A DNA stretch of 40,816 nucleotides, taken from NCBI GenBank assembly GCA_022759035.1, contig JAEMQD010000117.1:1692-42507 (forward strand), given 5' to 3'. The notes beneath the pieces were generated by a model. It saw only the letters and a list, made by a program, of their open reading frames with translations. It searched no databases and was not told the DNA's origin. This document shows positions 28,317-36,861 of the stretch, one piece after another. The position numbers and the translations under genes were made by a program. This DNA comes from Thiotrichales bacterium (GTDB lineage Bacteria; Pseudomonadota; Gammaproteobacteria; Thiomicrospirales; Thiomicrospiraceae). The stretch's first letter is position 1, and the number at the start of each line of letters is the position of its first letter.

Positions 28317-28954
28317 GGTGTCACTTGTCCTAAATCATCTACCCATAATTGCGATAAGCTGCGAATGCTTGCTGATAACGTCGGATTTTCTTGTGCCGCT
28401 TTAAAAGCCGCTTGCGCTGCTTCTTGCTTTCCTTGTTGCAACAAAGCCATGCCACGTAAATAATCGATCAAACCTTTAAAAGCTACTGGCGTATCAGTAG
28501 CTGCCGTATTCAATACTGACAAAGCTTCATCTGTTTTATTCGCTTCAATTAAGACACGAGCCAAGCGCAACGATGCTACAGCACGCCAATGCGCCTCTGT
28601 TGTATGATCAATAACCCACTTCAAATTTGCTTGGGCATCAGCCCAGTCCGCTTTCTCTGCTGCGTGCTTAGCCAGTAAAAACGCAGCACCTACCGCATAA
28701 GGACTTTTTGGAAAGTCCACCATTAACTGACGTGCATCAGTCGCAACGGCACCAAAATCTGTTTGCGCTGCTGAACGCAATCCTTCATAGCGCGAAGAAG
28801 CTGCTTCATTATTTGCCGTTTCATAGCTATGATAACCCTGCCAGCCTAATACGCCTGCAACGGCCAATAAACCACCAGTCAACACTGCCATACCATTTGT
28901 TTTCCACCAGCTTTTCAAGGCTTCTAATTCGTGTTGCTCATGGACGTCTTGCAT
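28313..28954 (-). CDS. YfgM-like membrane-anchored TPR protein (ancillary SecYEG translocon subunit)
   Basis: The 213-residue protein has a short cytosolic N-terminus (EQHELEALKSWWKTNG), one membrane helix (about 20-42) and a periplasmic helical-repeat region. In E. coli YfgM works with PpiD at the Sec translocon; ppiD is missing from its usual place after hupB in this window. It lies between hisS and bamB, the conserved position, and its stop codon overlaps the bamB start. Confidence 0.9.
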   Translation of the reverse strand: MQDVHEQHELEALKSWWKTNGMAVLTGGLLAVAGVLGWQGYHSYETANNEAASSRYEGLRSAAQTDFGAVATDARQLMVDFPKSPYAVGAAFLLAKHAAEKADWADAQANLKWVIDHTTEAHWRAVASLRLARVLIEANKTDEALSVLNTAATDTPVAFKGLIDYLRGMALLQQGKQEAAQAAFKAAQENPTLSASIRSLSQLWVDDLGQVTP

Positions 28955-28997
28955 GCTGTTCTCCTAATTAATCTCATCTATAACTAAGCACTGTAAC

Positions 28998-30272
28998 TTA
29001 GTCGTTTGTTATTTGACAACGCAACCAAGCAGGAACTTCTGCCCAATTAAGCGTTATTTGTTCCTGATCATTACGTAAAAATTTAACACCAATCGTCTGC
29101 TGCGTTACTTCATCATCGCCTAAAATTAGGGCAATATGTGCACCGCTTTTATCTGCTTTCTTAAATTGACTTTTAAAACTACCGCCGCCGTGATGCACCA
29201 TCATCCCAACATTGGGGACTTCATCTCGCCACTTTTCCGTTAATGCTAATATTTTTTGCTGCGCTTGTTCGCCTGAAGCAATCACATAAACTTGAATAGC
29301 TGGCGTTTGCTGGGCGTGTGCTAACTGCATTAAGGCAACCACTCGTTCCATACCCATAGCAAAACCAATTGCTGGCGTTGCTTTACCACCCAATTGTGTT
29401 ACCAAGCCATCATAGCGCCCACCCGCACAAATGGTGCCTTGCGCACCCAACTCGGTTGTGACCCACTCAAATACAGTATCGTTGTAATAATCTAAACCAC
29501 GCACTAAAGTTGGCGTCACCTGATAAGGAATACCAACCGCATCAAGCTGCGCCAGCAAGCCAGAAAATTGTTGTTTACTGTGATCATCCAACCAATCGGT
29601 AAGTTGTGGTGCTTGCTGAATTAGTGCTTGTAATTCGGGATTTTTACTATCCAAAATGCGCAACGGGTTTTTATGCAAGCGCTTTTGGCTATCCTCGTCC
29701 AGCAAATCATAATGTGCCGAAAAATACTGTGTTAAAGCCTCTCTATAAGCACTCCGATCATTCGCCGAACCCAGAGAGTTAATTAACAGCTTCGCTTCTA
29801 TACCTAATTGTTTCCATAAGCGCGCTGTAATCATAATCAATTCAGCATCAATATCGGGACCAGCCATACCAAAAGTTTCAACACCAAATTGATAAAATTG
29901 GCGGTATCGCCCTTTTTGTGGACGCTCATGGCGAAACATAGGACCTAAGTAATAAACTTTTTGAGCGCCAGCAGCAAGCCAACTATTTTCGATAGCAGCG
30001 CGGACACATCCAGCCGTCCCTTCTGGACGCAAGGTTAACGAATCGCCATTGCGATCAGCAAAGGTATACATTTCTTTTTCAACAATATCGGTCACTTCAC
30101 CAATAGAGCGACAAAACAATTCCGTTTTTTCAACTACAGGCAACCGCACGTGCGTGTAGCCATAAGTAGCCAATAAATTACGTGCAACCAATTCTAAACG
30201 ATCAAACCACCAAGACTGATCACCAAAAACATCATTCATGCCACGTACAGCATGGACAAATCCATTACTCAT
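28998..30272 (-). CDS. hisS: Histidyl-tRNA synthetase
   Basis: HisRS (424 residues) charges tRNA-His. Class II motifs are seen: motif 2 region [21 protein letters not shown], the histidine-binding [14 protein letters not shown], and motif 3 [12 protein letters not shown] (shortened here to what is diagnostic). I chose the ATG at 30272; a TTG directly upstream is in frame but unlikely. It lies 7 bases after the rodZ stop codon. In relatives ispG lies between rodZ and hisS, but it is absent here. Confidence 0.96.
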   Translation of the reverse strand: MSNGFVHAVRGMNDVFGDQSWWFDRLELVARNLLATYGYTHVRLPVVEKTELFCRSIGEVTDIVEKEMYTFADRNGDSLTLRPEGTAGCVRAAIENSWLAAGAQKVYYLGPMFRHERPQKGRYRQFYQFGVETFGMAGPDIDAELIMITARLWKQLGIEAKLLINSLGSANDRSAYREALTQYFSAHYDLLDEDSQKRLHKNPLRILDSKNPELQALIQQAPQLTDWLDDHSKQQFSGLLAQLDAVGIPYQVTPTLVRGLDYYNDTVFEWVTTELGAQGTICAGGRYDGLVTQLGGKATPAIGFAMGMERVVALMQLAHAQQTPAIQVYVIASGEQAQQKILALTEKWRDEVPNVGMMVHHGGGSFKSQFKKADKSGAHIALILGDDEVTQQTIGVKFLRNDQEQITLNWAEVPAWLRCQITND

Positions 30273-30279
30273 CAACTAT

Positions 30280-30732
30280 TTATTCCAAAACACTAAACAA
30301 GCGCATCACGCTTTCAATCAACATCGCCCATAAGTCAAACTGCCAACCGATGAACAGTATCGCCGCAACAAAGCCCCATAACAACCATTTTACAGAGACA
30401 CCTTTTGCGTCACTAACCGTAAAAGGCTCTGAGATATGGCTAACCGCTTTTAGCTGTTTATTATCCTGAATACTAGCCAATACTGACTCAGGCATTTCAA
30501 TACCCAGCAACTCACTATAATTCTTTAAGTAGCCACGCACAAACATCGGCGACAAAGTCAAAGCATGCCAATTATCTTCTTCTAACGCACGAAGTGTTTT
30601 GACAGACAGTTTAAGTTGTGTTGCCACGGTTTCTTCCGATAACTGCTTTGCTAGTCTGGCTACTTTTAGCCGATTACCCCAATAGGCTTCTGCGTCTGGT
30701 TCAAGATGTAATGCTGGTGATTGATTATCCAT
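30280..30732 (-). CDS. Short RodZ-like helix-turn-helix membrane protein
   Basis: The protein has an N-terminal Xre-type helix-turn-helix (about 20-85), as in RodZ, which links MreB to the membrane: RLKVARLAKQLSEETVATQL, then PMFVRGYLKNYSELLG. A single membrane helix follows (about 114-134). It then ends after only about 16 residues, whereas RodZ of relatives has a long periplasmic domain and about 300 residues. The position, between rlmN and hisS, is that of rodZ. Its start overlaps the rlmN stop by 8 bases. I read it as a minimal RodZ; there is no sign of a frameshifted tail before hisS, which begins 7 bases on. Confidence 0.85.
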   Translation of the reverse strand: MDNQSPALHLEPDAEAYWGNRLKVARLAKQLSEETVATQLKLSVKTLRALEEDNWHALTLSPMFVRGYLKNYSELLGIEMPESVLASIQDNKQLKAVSHISEPFTVSDAKGVSVKWLLWGFVAAILFIGWQFDLWAMLIESVMRLFSVLE

Positions 30733-31894
30733 GCTTTACACTTCCTTTGCTGTCACGTCGTTTAAAGTGAATGGTTTGTTGCAATTTTGCTGTTCGCTTG
30801 GTTCTATCCGCCACATCGCCAGCCAATTGACCACAAGCTGCATCAATATCTTCACCACGCGTTTTACGTATATTCGTTTGCAAGCCAGACTTCATTAAAC
30901 GTTGTTGAAACGCTAGCACACGACTATGCGGACTGGTTTTATAGTCTGTTCCGGGAAACGGATTAAAAGGAATCAAGTTAACTTTTGCAGACAAGCCTTG
31001 CAGTAACGTAATAACCTCGCGAGCATGTGCAGCACTATCATTAATGCCATCTAACATCACATATTCAAACATGACATGACGATTAGGATAATTTGCAATG
31101 TAACGATGGCACGCCGCAATCAATTCCGACAAAGGATATTTTTGATTTACTGGCACCAACACGTTACGCAAAGCATCGTTTGCAGCATGCAAAGAAACCG
31201 CCATTGATACATCCAAACGCTCAGAAATCATATCCATCGCTGGCACAATACCCGACGTCGAAATCGTTACTCGGCGCTTTGATAAGCCATAAGCCCAATC
31301 GTCCATCAAAATTTCCGCCGATGGAAAGACCTGATTAACATTCAATAACGGCTCACCCATGCCCATGAAGACAACATTGGTTACTGGCTGCTCTCCCCAA
31401 CCCGCTTGTCGAAGTAAGTGTTGTGCCAACCACATTTGTCCTATGATTTCATCGCTTGTTAAATTACGATTAAATCCCTGCCTCGCCGTCATACAAAAAG
31501 TACAAGCCAGCGCACACCCTACTTGAGAAGAAATGCACAAAGTGCCGCGCGTTTTTTCAGGAATAAATACCATTTCAATAGCATTAGCACCATCCACTTC
31601 AAGTAGCCACTTACGCGTACCATCGGAAGCCGTCTGATCTACCTTCACTTCAGGCAGACGAATCGGCGCCAAGCTCGCCAATTTAGCACGAAGCACTTTA
31701 GACAAGTCTGTCATTTGAGCATAATCAATCACGCCACGTTGATGCACCCATTGCATCAACTGTTGTGCTCGAAAAGGTTTTTCACCCTGGGCGACCAACC
31801 AATCGGCAAGCATTTTACGATTCATGCCAAGCAAAGAGACTGTATTATCAGTCGCTTCACTTGTCTCGCCAATACTCACCATAACTCTACTCAT
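30725..31894 (-). CDS. rlmN: RlmN, dual-specificity rRNA/tRNA adenine C2-methyltransferase
   Basis: RlmN is a radical SAM enzyme that methylates A2503 of 23S rRNA and A37 of some tRNAs. The 389-residue protein has the cluster-binding CALACTFC (Cys127, Cys131, Cys134) and the two cysteines of the methyl-transfer mechanism, Cys120 (LCISSQ) and Cys354 (DAACGQL). It needs an Fe-S cluster, so it depends on the suf/isc products encoded in this window. The start ATG directly follows the ndk stop; an ATG four codons later is an alternative. Confidence 0.96.
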   Translation of the reverse strand: MSRVMVSIGETSEATDNTVSLLGMNRKMLADWLVAQGEKPFRAQQLMQWVHQRGVIDYAQMTDLSKVLRAKLASLAPIRLPEVKVDQTASDGTRKWLLEVDGANAIEMVFIPEKTRGTLCISSQVGCALACTFCMTARQGFNRNLTSDEIIGQMWLAQHLLRQAGWGEQPVTNVVFMGMGEPLLNVNQVFPSAEILMDDWAYGLSKRRVTISTSGIVPAMDMISERLDVSMAVSLHAANDALRNVLVPVNQKYPLSELIAACHRYIANYPNRHVMFEYVMLDGINDSAAHAREVITLLQGLSAKVNLIPFNPFPGTDYKTSPHSRVLAFQQRLMKSGLQTNIRKTRGEDIDAACGQLAGDVADRTKRTAKLQQTIHFKRRDSKGSVKHG

Positions 31895-32317
31895 TTAATG
31901 ACACAACTCTGTTTGTGCAAAAAAGAAAGCAATTTCATTTTGTGCATTTTCAACACTATCAGAGCCATGAACTGCATTTTCTCGTGTGTTACTGGCAAAA
32001 CGCGCCCGGATTGTTCCTGGTGCAGCCGCTGTTGGGTCTGTAGCACCCATCAACTGACGATGATGCATTACCGCATTTTCTCCTGCTAAAACAGAAATAA
32101 CCACCGGCCCAGATAACATAAACTCAACCAATGGCGCATAAAATGGGCGATCGGCATGCACCGCATAAAAAGCCTCGGCTTCAGCTCTTGTTAACCGCTT
32201 CATTTTTGTTGCCACAACAGACAAACCTGCCTGCTCAAAAGTCGCTAAAATCTCACCAATTGCACGTTTTGCTACGGCATCTGGCTTAATAATCGATAGT
32301 GTATGCTCTAACGCCAT
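31895..32317 (-). CDS. ndk: Nucleoside diphosphate kinase
   Basis: Ndk (140 residues) balances nucleoside triphosphate pools through a phosphohistidine. The start [15 protein letters not shown] is the family N-terminus, and I place it at 32317 with GAGTGG upstream; the frame extends to a TTG at 32341 without support. The active-site histidine is in [13 protein letters not shown]. It directly precedes rlmN, as in Pseudomonas and E. coli. A terminator separates it from iscA. Confidence 0.96.
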   Translation of the reverse strand: MALEHTLSIIKPDAVAKRAIGEILATFEQAGLSVVATKMKRLTRAEAEAFYAVHADRPFYAPLVEFMLSGPVVISVLAGENAVMHHRQLMGATDPTAAAPGTIRARFASNTRENAVHGSDSVENAQNEIAFFFAQTELCH

Positions 32318-32360
32318 ACGTAACCACTCAATATTGTTCAAAAATGTTATTCATTCTAAC

Positions 32361-32386
32361 AAAAAACCGCCAACTAAGGGCGGTTT
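32361..32386 (-). terminator. Intrinsic terminator after iscA
   Basis: On the minus strand AAACCGCC, loop CTTAGTT, GGCGGTTT runs into TTTTTT. It lies 38 bases after the iscA stop and separates the iscR-iscA unit from ndk-rlmN. Confidence 0.88.
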
Positions 32387-32423
32387 ATTTTCGACTGAAA
32401 TACCGAATAAACAAGCTTAAAAG

Positions 32424-32750
32424 CTATACACTAAAACTTTCGCCGCAACCACAAGTATCTTTTACATTAGGATTATGAAATTCAAAGCCTTCATTAATTA
32501 AGCCGTTTTTAGCATAATCTAACGTCATTCCCGACAACTGTGCCAAGCTTTTCTTAGGTACAATTACCTTTACACCATCACAGTCGATTACTTCATCATC
32601 ATCTTTAATCTCATCAGCATAGTCGACAACATAGGCAAACCCCGTACAACCACTTACTTTAGTGGCCAAGTACAAGCCTACACCATGTCCGCGCTTTAAC
32701 AACATAGTACGCACGCGCTCAACAGCGCTTGGGGTTAGGGTAATACTCAT
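32424..32750 (-). CDS. iscA: IscA-type Fe-S cluster carrier
   Basis: The 108-residue A-type carrier moves assembled clusters to target proteins. The three ligand cysteines are Cys35 (SGCTGFAY) and Cys100/Cys102 (DTCGCGESF). The beginning (MSITLTPSAVERV) and end (NPNVKDTCGCGESFSV) are nearer to IscA than to ErpA or SufA. It follows iscR by 24 bases, without the iscS-iscU genes that normally lie between. Confidence 0.93.
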   Translation of the reverse strand: MSITLTPSAVERVRTMLLKRGHGVGLYLATKVSGCTGFAYVVDYADEIKDDDEVIDCDGVKVIVPKKSLAQLSGMTLDYAKNGLINEGFEFHNPNVKDTCGCGESFSV

Positions 32751-32774
32751 CGCACGTCTCCTTTGTTGATAACA

Positions 32775-33230
32775 TTAGCTGCGCTTAATTTGACCAAGAC
32801 GAACTTCCTTCTTGTTTGTCATCACGGTTTCTCGCTTTTCCATCAGCATTGCCAAATTAATCCCTTCCAAAAATCCTGCAATCATATCCGACAAATCATC
32901 CCACAAAGCATGCGATAAGCAAGCGGTTCCCTGATGACAATCCTCTGCACCACGACACTGACGCGCGTCCAAATCTTCATTCATAGCATTAACAATTTGT
33001 TGCACACTAATTTTTTCTAATGGCAAACCGATTAAATACCCACCACCAGGCCCACGCACGCTTTTCACCAATTTCGCTCGACGCAAACGGGTAAAAATTT
33101 GCTCTAAGTAGGAAAGCGAAATACATTGACGCGAAGCAATATCTGACAAAGAAACCGCCCCAACATGTTGATGAATAGCAATATCTAACATTGCGGTCAC
33201 TGCATAGCGACCTTTAGAAGTTAAGCGCAT
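32775..33230 (-). CDS. iscR: IscR, Fe-S-sensing Rrf2-family repressor
   Basis: IscR (151 residues) is a winged-helix regulator that senses Fe-S supply by binding a [2Fe-2S] cluster. The ligands Cys92, Cys98, Cys104 and His107 are all present and in the same positions as in E. coli. The N-terminus MRLTSKGRYAVTAMLD and the wing RGPGGGYLIG are typical. It has its own IscR-type box upstream, so it is probably autoregulated, and a second box precedes sufB. It lies between cysE and iscA. Confidence 0.96.
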   Translation of the reverse strand: MRLTSKGRYAVTAMLDIAIHQHVGAVSLSDIASRQCISLSYLEQIFTRLRRAKLVKSVRGPGGGYLIGLPLEKISVQQIVNAMNEDLDARQCRGAEDCHQGTACLSHALWDDLSDMIAGFLEGINLAMLMEKRETVMTNKKEVRLGQIKRS

Positions 33231-33249
33231 ACCCGCCTGCTTTATTGTA

Positions 33250-33274
33250 ATAGTTGACTAAATTAGTATGGTAT
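33250..33274 (-). promoter_or_regulatory. IscR-type binding box upstream of iscR
   Basis: The 25-base site 20 bases before the iscR start matches the E. coli type 1 IscR consensus (from memory) at 23 of 25 positions; one half (TTTAGTCAACTAT) is ideal and identical in its core to the sufB box, the other half (ATACCATAC) is weaker. The rest of the gap to cysE holds a 7-bp stem (AATACCT/AGGTATT) without a T-run. Confidence 0.8.
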
Positions 33275-33333
33275 CAAGCCTGCACACAATCTGCAATACC
33301 TTACTAAACTTGTCAGGTATTTAATCCTGTTTT

Positions 33334-34119
33334 TTACTTATTGTGCATCACTGACTGCTCTGATTCACACCCATCCAAGACACACGCATCCAATGATGGC
33401 AAATCGGTCACATCAACACTCGCACCCAATCTAGCCAATTCTTGTTGTGTTCGCTTTAGTTGTGCATCAATTGCCAAGACGTGATCCGTTAACGCGTGAA
33501 TAGCGCGCTCAACAGGGTCTGGTGCATCGTTGCCAATACCATAAGCATCAAAACCGAGTAAGGTCTCTGCCTGAGCACGTTTTGCTTCATCTATCTTTTT
33601 GCGCTGTACAACATGCCCAGGAATACCGACGACAGTAACCCCTTCTGGGACATTCTTTACCACAACAGCATTTGAACCAATGCGTGCCTCGTCACCGATA
33701 TAAATAGGGCCCAATACCTTAGCGCCTGCACCAACAATTACCCCATTACCTAAAGTAGGATGTCGTTTACCTTCCCGCCAACTCGTTCCACCTAGCGTAA
33801 CACCATGATACAAAGTCACATCATCGCCAATTTCAGCCGTTTCACCAATCACCACGCCCATACCATGATCGATAAAAAAACGTCGACCAATCTTCGCCGC
33901 AGGATGTATTTCTACTCCCGTCAGCCAGCGCGCTACCGTAGACAACCAGCGCGCCAATAATTTAAACCCATATAGCCACAAGCGATGCGCTAAACGATAC
34001 CAAAAAACAGCATGAACACCAGGATAAGTTAATAAGATTTCTAGCGTGCTACGCGCCGCTGGATCACGTGCAAAAACACATTGCACATCTTCCTTCCAAG
34101 ACTGCCACAACCTAATCAT
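33334..34119 (-). CDS. cysE: Serine O-acetyltransferase
   Basis: CysE acetylates serine as the first step of cysteine synthesis. The 261-residue protein has a short N-terminal helical domain ([16 protein letters not shown]) and a left-handed beta-helix of hexapeptide repeats, with catalytic residues in [15 protein letters not shown] and HGVTLGG. A C-terminal extension of about 90 residues ends in a cysteine-containing tail. It is 3 bases downstream of trmJ and before iscR, as in Pseudomonas and Azotobacter, where it links cysteine supply to Fe-S assembly. Confidence 0.95.
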   Translation of the reverse strand: MIRLWQSWKEDVQCVFARDPAARSTLEILLTYPGVHAVFWYRLAHRLWLYGFKLLARWLSTVARWLTGVEIHPAAKIGRRFFIDHGMGVVIGETAEIGDDVTLYHGVTLGGTSWREGKRHPTLGNGVIVGAGAKVLGPIYIGDEARIGSNAVVVKNVPEGVTVVGIPGHVVQRKKIDEAKRAQAETLLGFDAYGIGNDAPDPVERAIHALTDHVLAIDAQLKRTQQELARLGASVDVTDLPSLDACVLDGCESEQSVMHNK

Positions 34120-34122
34120 TTT

Positions 34123-34899
34123 TCACCTATCCTTATGCTTATTTACCAACCCAACAATACGCAACATACTCCGCAGTATCCCTCTGAGCATCGTCACTTC
34201 ATTCGCTTCCAATTCTGTTCTTGTTAGCATTCTACGCATACGACGCATGAAGGGTTCATGGTTGCGCTGATCTAAAAATTCAATGGCAGATAAGGTTGCT
34301 TCTAAATGTTGATAAAATCCTTCCATCGCAGCATGCGTGGCCAACATTCTGGGTTGCTTCGACGCTTGGCTCAACCATCCTTCTCTGGCTTGCGCTTGCA
34401 TCCACAATTCATAAGTAAATATTTGCACACCCATCGCCAAATTCAAAGAGCCATAATCGGGATTCGTCGGCACATGGCCTAAATAATGACAAGCATCCAA
34501 TTCAAGATTGGTTAACCCGGAACTTTCTCGTCCAAAAACCAACGCTACCTGTTCACCCTGTGTTTGATGAGACAACAACAAAGCAGCCGCGCCACGCGCA
34601 TCAACCTGTGGCCAAGCCGATGCACGTTGGCGCGCACTCGTACCAATAACAAAAGCACAATCTGCTATCGCTTCTGTTAGTGTCGATACCACGCGCGCCT
34701 GCATCAACACATCGGCTGCGCCACTCGCCATTGCCGTTGCTAACCCATCGGGATACTGTTTGGGATTTACCAACACCAACTGTGTTAACCCCATTGTTTT
34801 CATCGCTCGCGCAACCGAGCCAATATTACCCGGATGGGTTGTTTCCACTAAAACAATCCGAATAGACGACAACTTACCCACTAAATCCGTTAAGCCCAC
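34123..34899 (-). CDS. trmJ: TrmJ, tRNA Cm32/Um32 methyltransferase
   Basis: TrmJ is a SPOUT-class enzyme that 2'-O-methylates position 32 of tRNAs. The 258-residue protein shows ETTHPGNIGSVARAMKTMG near the N-terminus, and the knot motifs LVFGRESSGLTN and NPDYGSLNLAMGVQI. The start is a GTG, supported by AAGG 6 bases upstream. It begins the trmJ-cysE unit and is divergent from suhB, the same order as in enterics and Pseudomonas. Confidence 0.93.
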   Translation of the reverse strand: MGLTDLVGKLSSIRIVLVETTHPGNIGSVARAMKTMGLTQLVLVNPKQYPDGLATAMASGAADVLMQARVVSTLTEAIADCAFVIGTSARQRASAWPQVDARGAAALLLSHQTQGEQVALVFGRESSGLTNLELDACHYLGHVPTNPDYGSLNLAMGVQIFTYELWMQAQAREGWLSQASKQPRMLATHAAMEGFYQHLEATLSAIEFLDQRNHEPFMRRMRRMLTRTELEANEVTMLRGILRSMLRIVGLVNKHKDR

Positions 34900-34935
34900 A
34901 ACAATCCTTTACCTCAAAAGCACATCCGACCGTGT

Positions 34936-34941
34936 TATAAT
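34936..34941 (+). promoter_or_regulatory. Possible -10 element for suhB
   Basis: A consensus TATAAT lies 71 bases before the suhB ATG. No convincing -35 is found at the right spacing. The 113-base region between trmJ and suhB shows no other feature. Confidence 0.4.
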
Positions 34942-35012
34942 CAAGCACAATTAGGCACGAATGCGCCTACATTTTGTTCTTATTCCATTTTGTCTGTTTT
35001 TAAGGAAAGCCC

Positions 35013-35813
35013 ATGCATCCCATTCTTAATGTCGCCTGCCGTGCAGCAACACGCGCTGGAAATATCATCTCTCGTCACATGCAACAAACAGACCGCTTAA
35101 CCGTACAACAAAAATCTGAAAATGATTTTGTCAGCGAAGTGGATCGCATGGCAGAAGATGACATTATACAAACCATTCGCAAATATTACCCATCTCATGC
35201 CATATTAGGCGAAGAAAGTGGCTTTATGGGCGATGATGAAGAATACATTTGGATTATTGATCCATTAGATGGCACCACCAACTTTTTGCACGAATTTCCA
35301 CAATTTTCGGTGTCTATTGCGGTATTACATCAAGGTAAATTAGCTCATGGCGCTATCTATGACCCTGTACGCCAAGAGCTATTCTCTGCATCGCGTGGCG
35401 CTGGAGCACAACTCAACAATCGTCGTATCCGCGTTTCAGAACAACGCACATTAGATAAATCACTACTCGCAACGGGTTTTCCATTCCGTGATTTTGAGCA
35501 CTTAGATGTCTACATGGATACATTAAAAGCATTTATGACGCAAACCACTGGCATCCGCCGCCCTGGTTCGGCAGCACTAGACTTGGCATGGACAGCGATG
35601 GGACGTGTTGATGGCTACTGGGAATTTAAGCTTAATAGTTGGGATATTGCCGCTGGGGCACTCATTGTCCAAGAAGCTGGCGGCTTAGTATGCGACTTTG
35701 CGGGCGGCGAAAACTTTTTAAACTCTGGCAACATTGTCGCAGCCAACCCAAAACTGTTAGCAGCCATGATGAAAACGATGGCACCGCTCTTACCAGAGCA
35801 ATACCGCAAGTAA
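35013..35813 (+). CDS. suhB: SuhB, inositol monophosphatase / rRNA antitermination factor
   Basis: The 266-residue protein resembles enteric SuhB closely from the N-terminus (MHPILNVACRAATRAGNII) on. Metal-binding motifs are GEES (66-69), DPLDGTTNF (83-91) and WDIAAGALIVQEAGG near residue 215. SuhB hydrolyses inositol phosphate in vitro and in E. coli joins the NusA-containing complex that helps rRNA transcription. A TTTAAGGAAAG ribosome site precedes the ATG. It is divergent from trmJ. Confidence 0.95.
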   Translation: MHPILNVACRAATRAGNIISRHMQQTDRLTVQQKSENDFVSEVDRMAEDDIIQTIRKYYPSHAILGEESGFMGDDEEYIWIIDPLDGTTNFLHEFPQFSVSIAVLHQGKLAHGAIYDPVRQELFSASRGAGAQLNNRRIRVSEQRTLDKSLLATGFPFRDFEHLDVYMDTLKAFMTQTTGIRRPGSAALDLAWTAMGRVDGYWEFKLNSWDIAAGALIVQEAGGLVCDFAGGENFLNSGNIVAANPKLLAAMMKTMAPLLPEQYRK

Positions 35814-35844
35814 GAGCAACTTTTTCTTTTAACTGTCTGCTAAG

Positions 35845-35881
35845 TTGGACGTTAGTGTCGAGCTGTTCACACAACGTCCAA
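35845..35881. terminator. Long hairpin between convergent suhB and ICMT-like gene
   Basis: TTGGACGTT-A-GTGT (35845-35858) pairs with ACAC-AACGTCCAA (35869-35881), a 13-bp stem with one bulged A and a 10-base loop. It lies between two convergent genes, where a shared terminator is expected, but neither side has a good T-run, so factor-independent termination is uncertain. Confidence 0.45.
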
Positions 35882-35904
35882 CACGCCCACATCTTTTCTG
35901 CGCA

Positions 35905-36354
35905 TTAAAAAATCCAAGGCAACAGCTTATAGCTGCGCTGTTGATACGCCCGATAATTACCAAAACGACGGTTGAGCAAATACTCCTCATAATGCAGCTT
36001 TAATATTAAAGTCAACACCAACACTAATAGCCAAGCAAGGCGTTGCATACTAGTATCCGACGCGACCATTGGCAATATCACCCACAAAATAGCAGCGTAC
36101 ATCGGATGCCGAATCCAACGATAAGGACCTCGCACAACCAAATCGCTATTGTCACGTGGATCAGGAACAATATTAAATCGCCCCAAGCGCATAACATACA
36201 CTGCCCACAACCCCAATATCACCCCAATTAATTGTGCACTCAATCCTATCCAATAAGACGACCACCATGCACCAGTCATTAAAATTGCACCAATACTGAT
36301 AAACTGCAAACTTACCAGCCCATAAGACCACACAGGGTGCAGCATGCGCATCAT
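35905..36354 (-). CDS. Isoprenylcysteine carboxyl methyltransferase-like membrane protein
   Basis: The 149-residue protein has four or five membrane helices and the C-terminal pattern of the ICMT/PEMT-like methyltransferase superfamily: VVRGPYRWIRHPMYAAILW, then a conserved EEYLLNRRFGNYRAYQQRSYKLLPWIF end (quoted here only in part: EEYLLNRRFG, YRAYQQR). Bacterial members are mostly of unknown substrate. It is downstream of a decayed Crp/Fnr gene on the same strand. Confidence 0.8.
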   Translation of the reverse strand: MMRMLHPVWSYGLVSLQFISIGAILMTGAWWSSYWIGLSAQLIGVILGLWAVYVMRLGRFNIVPDPRDNSDLVVRGPYRWIRHPMYAAILWVILPMVASDTSMQRLAWLLVLVLTLILKLHYEEYLLNRRFGNYRAYQQRSYKLLPWIF

Positions 36355-36407
36355 ATCTCTCGCCCCTTATTTACTTTGTTTACGCCATTTTCATATAGTT
36401 GAACGAT

Positions 36408-36815
36408 TCATGATTCAGATAATCTTACCAAATCACGCATACAGACAATACTTCCGCTTTGCGCCAACTCGGATAGTGATCCATATAATGCTTCGTGCGT
36501 TATACCTAACTCTGATGCCCAATCTTTTTTACTGTTATGAATAACAGCAAGATGATATTCACCTTCACTTCCTAGATAATACAATATACGCTCAGTTGCT
36601 ATTTTAAGCGATAGCCGCTCGACCTGCGTTCGAAGGTGGCGCACTTCATGCGATAAAGACTGAATCCAAAAATTTCTAAATACCGCGTCATCAAATGCGC
36701 TAAGCATACTATTAATTGGAAAAGCCAATAATAGGCTATCTATTCGGGCGGTAGCATTACAATGATAGACCGATACAAACAGACTAGCTTCAGATACAAT
36801 ATAAAATATGACTCG
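36408..36815 (-). pseudogene. Remnant of a Crp/Fnr-family regulator
   Basis: An open frame from a TTG at 36728 encodes 106 residues with the C-terminal winged-helix domain of a Crp/Fnr regulator (VERLSLKIATERILYYL, then WASELGITHEALYGSLSEL). Regulator-like sequence continues upstream in the same frame, without a start codon, up to a TAG at 36816-36818 (SEASLFVSVYHCNATARID, the end of a cyclic-nucleotide-binding type domain). About 100 N-terminal residues of the normal protein are missing, and a divergent gene begins 46 bases further. I therefore read it as a truncated gene. A short DNA-binding protein made from an internal start cannot be excluded. Confidence 0.7.
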
Positions 36816-36861
36816 CTACCCATAGCATCATCGACACAAAGTAAAATTTAGAACAAATGAT

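Noticed and set aside
33290-33325. 7-bp stem between cysE and iscR as a terminator
   Set aside because: The stem is short and no T-run follows on the minus strand, so I do not call it a terminator.
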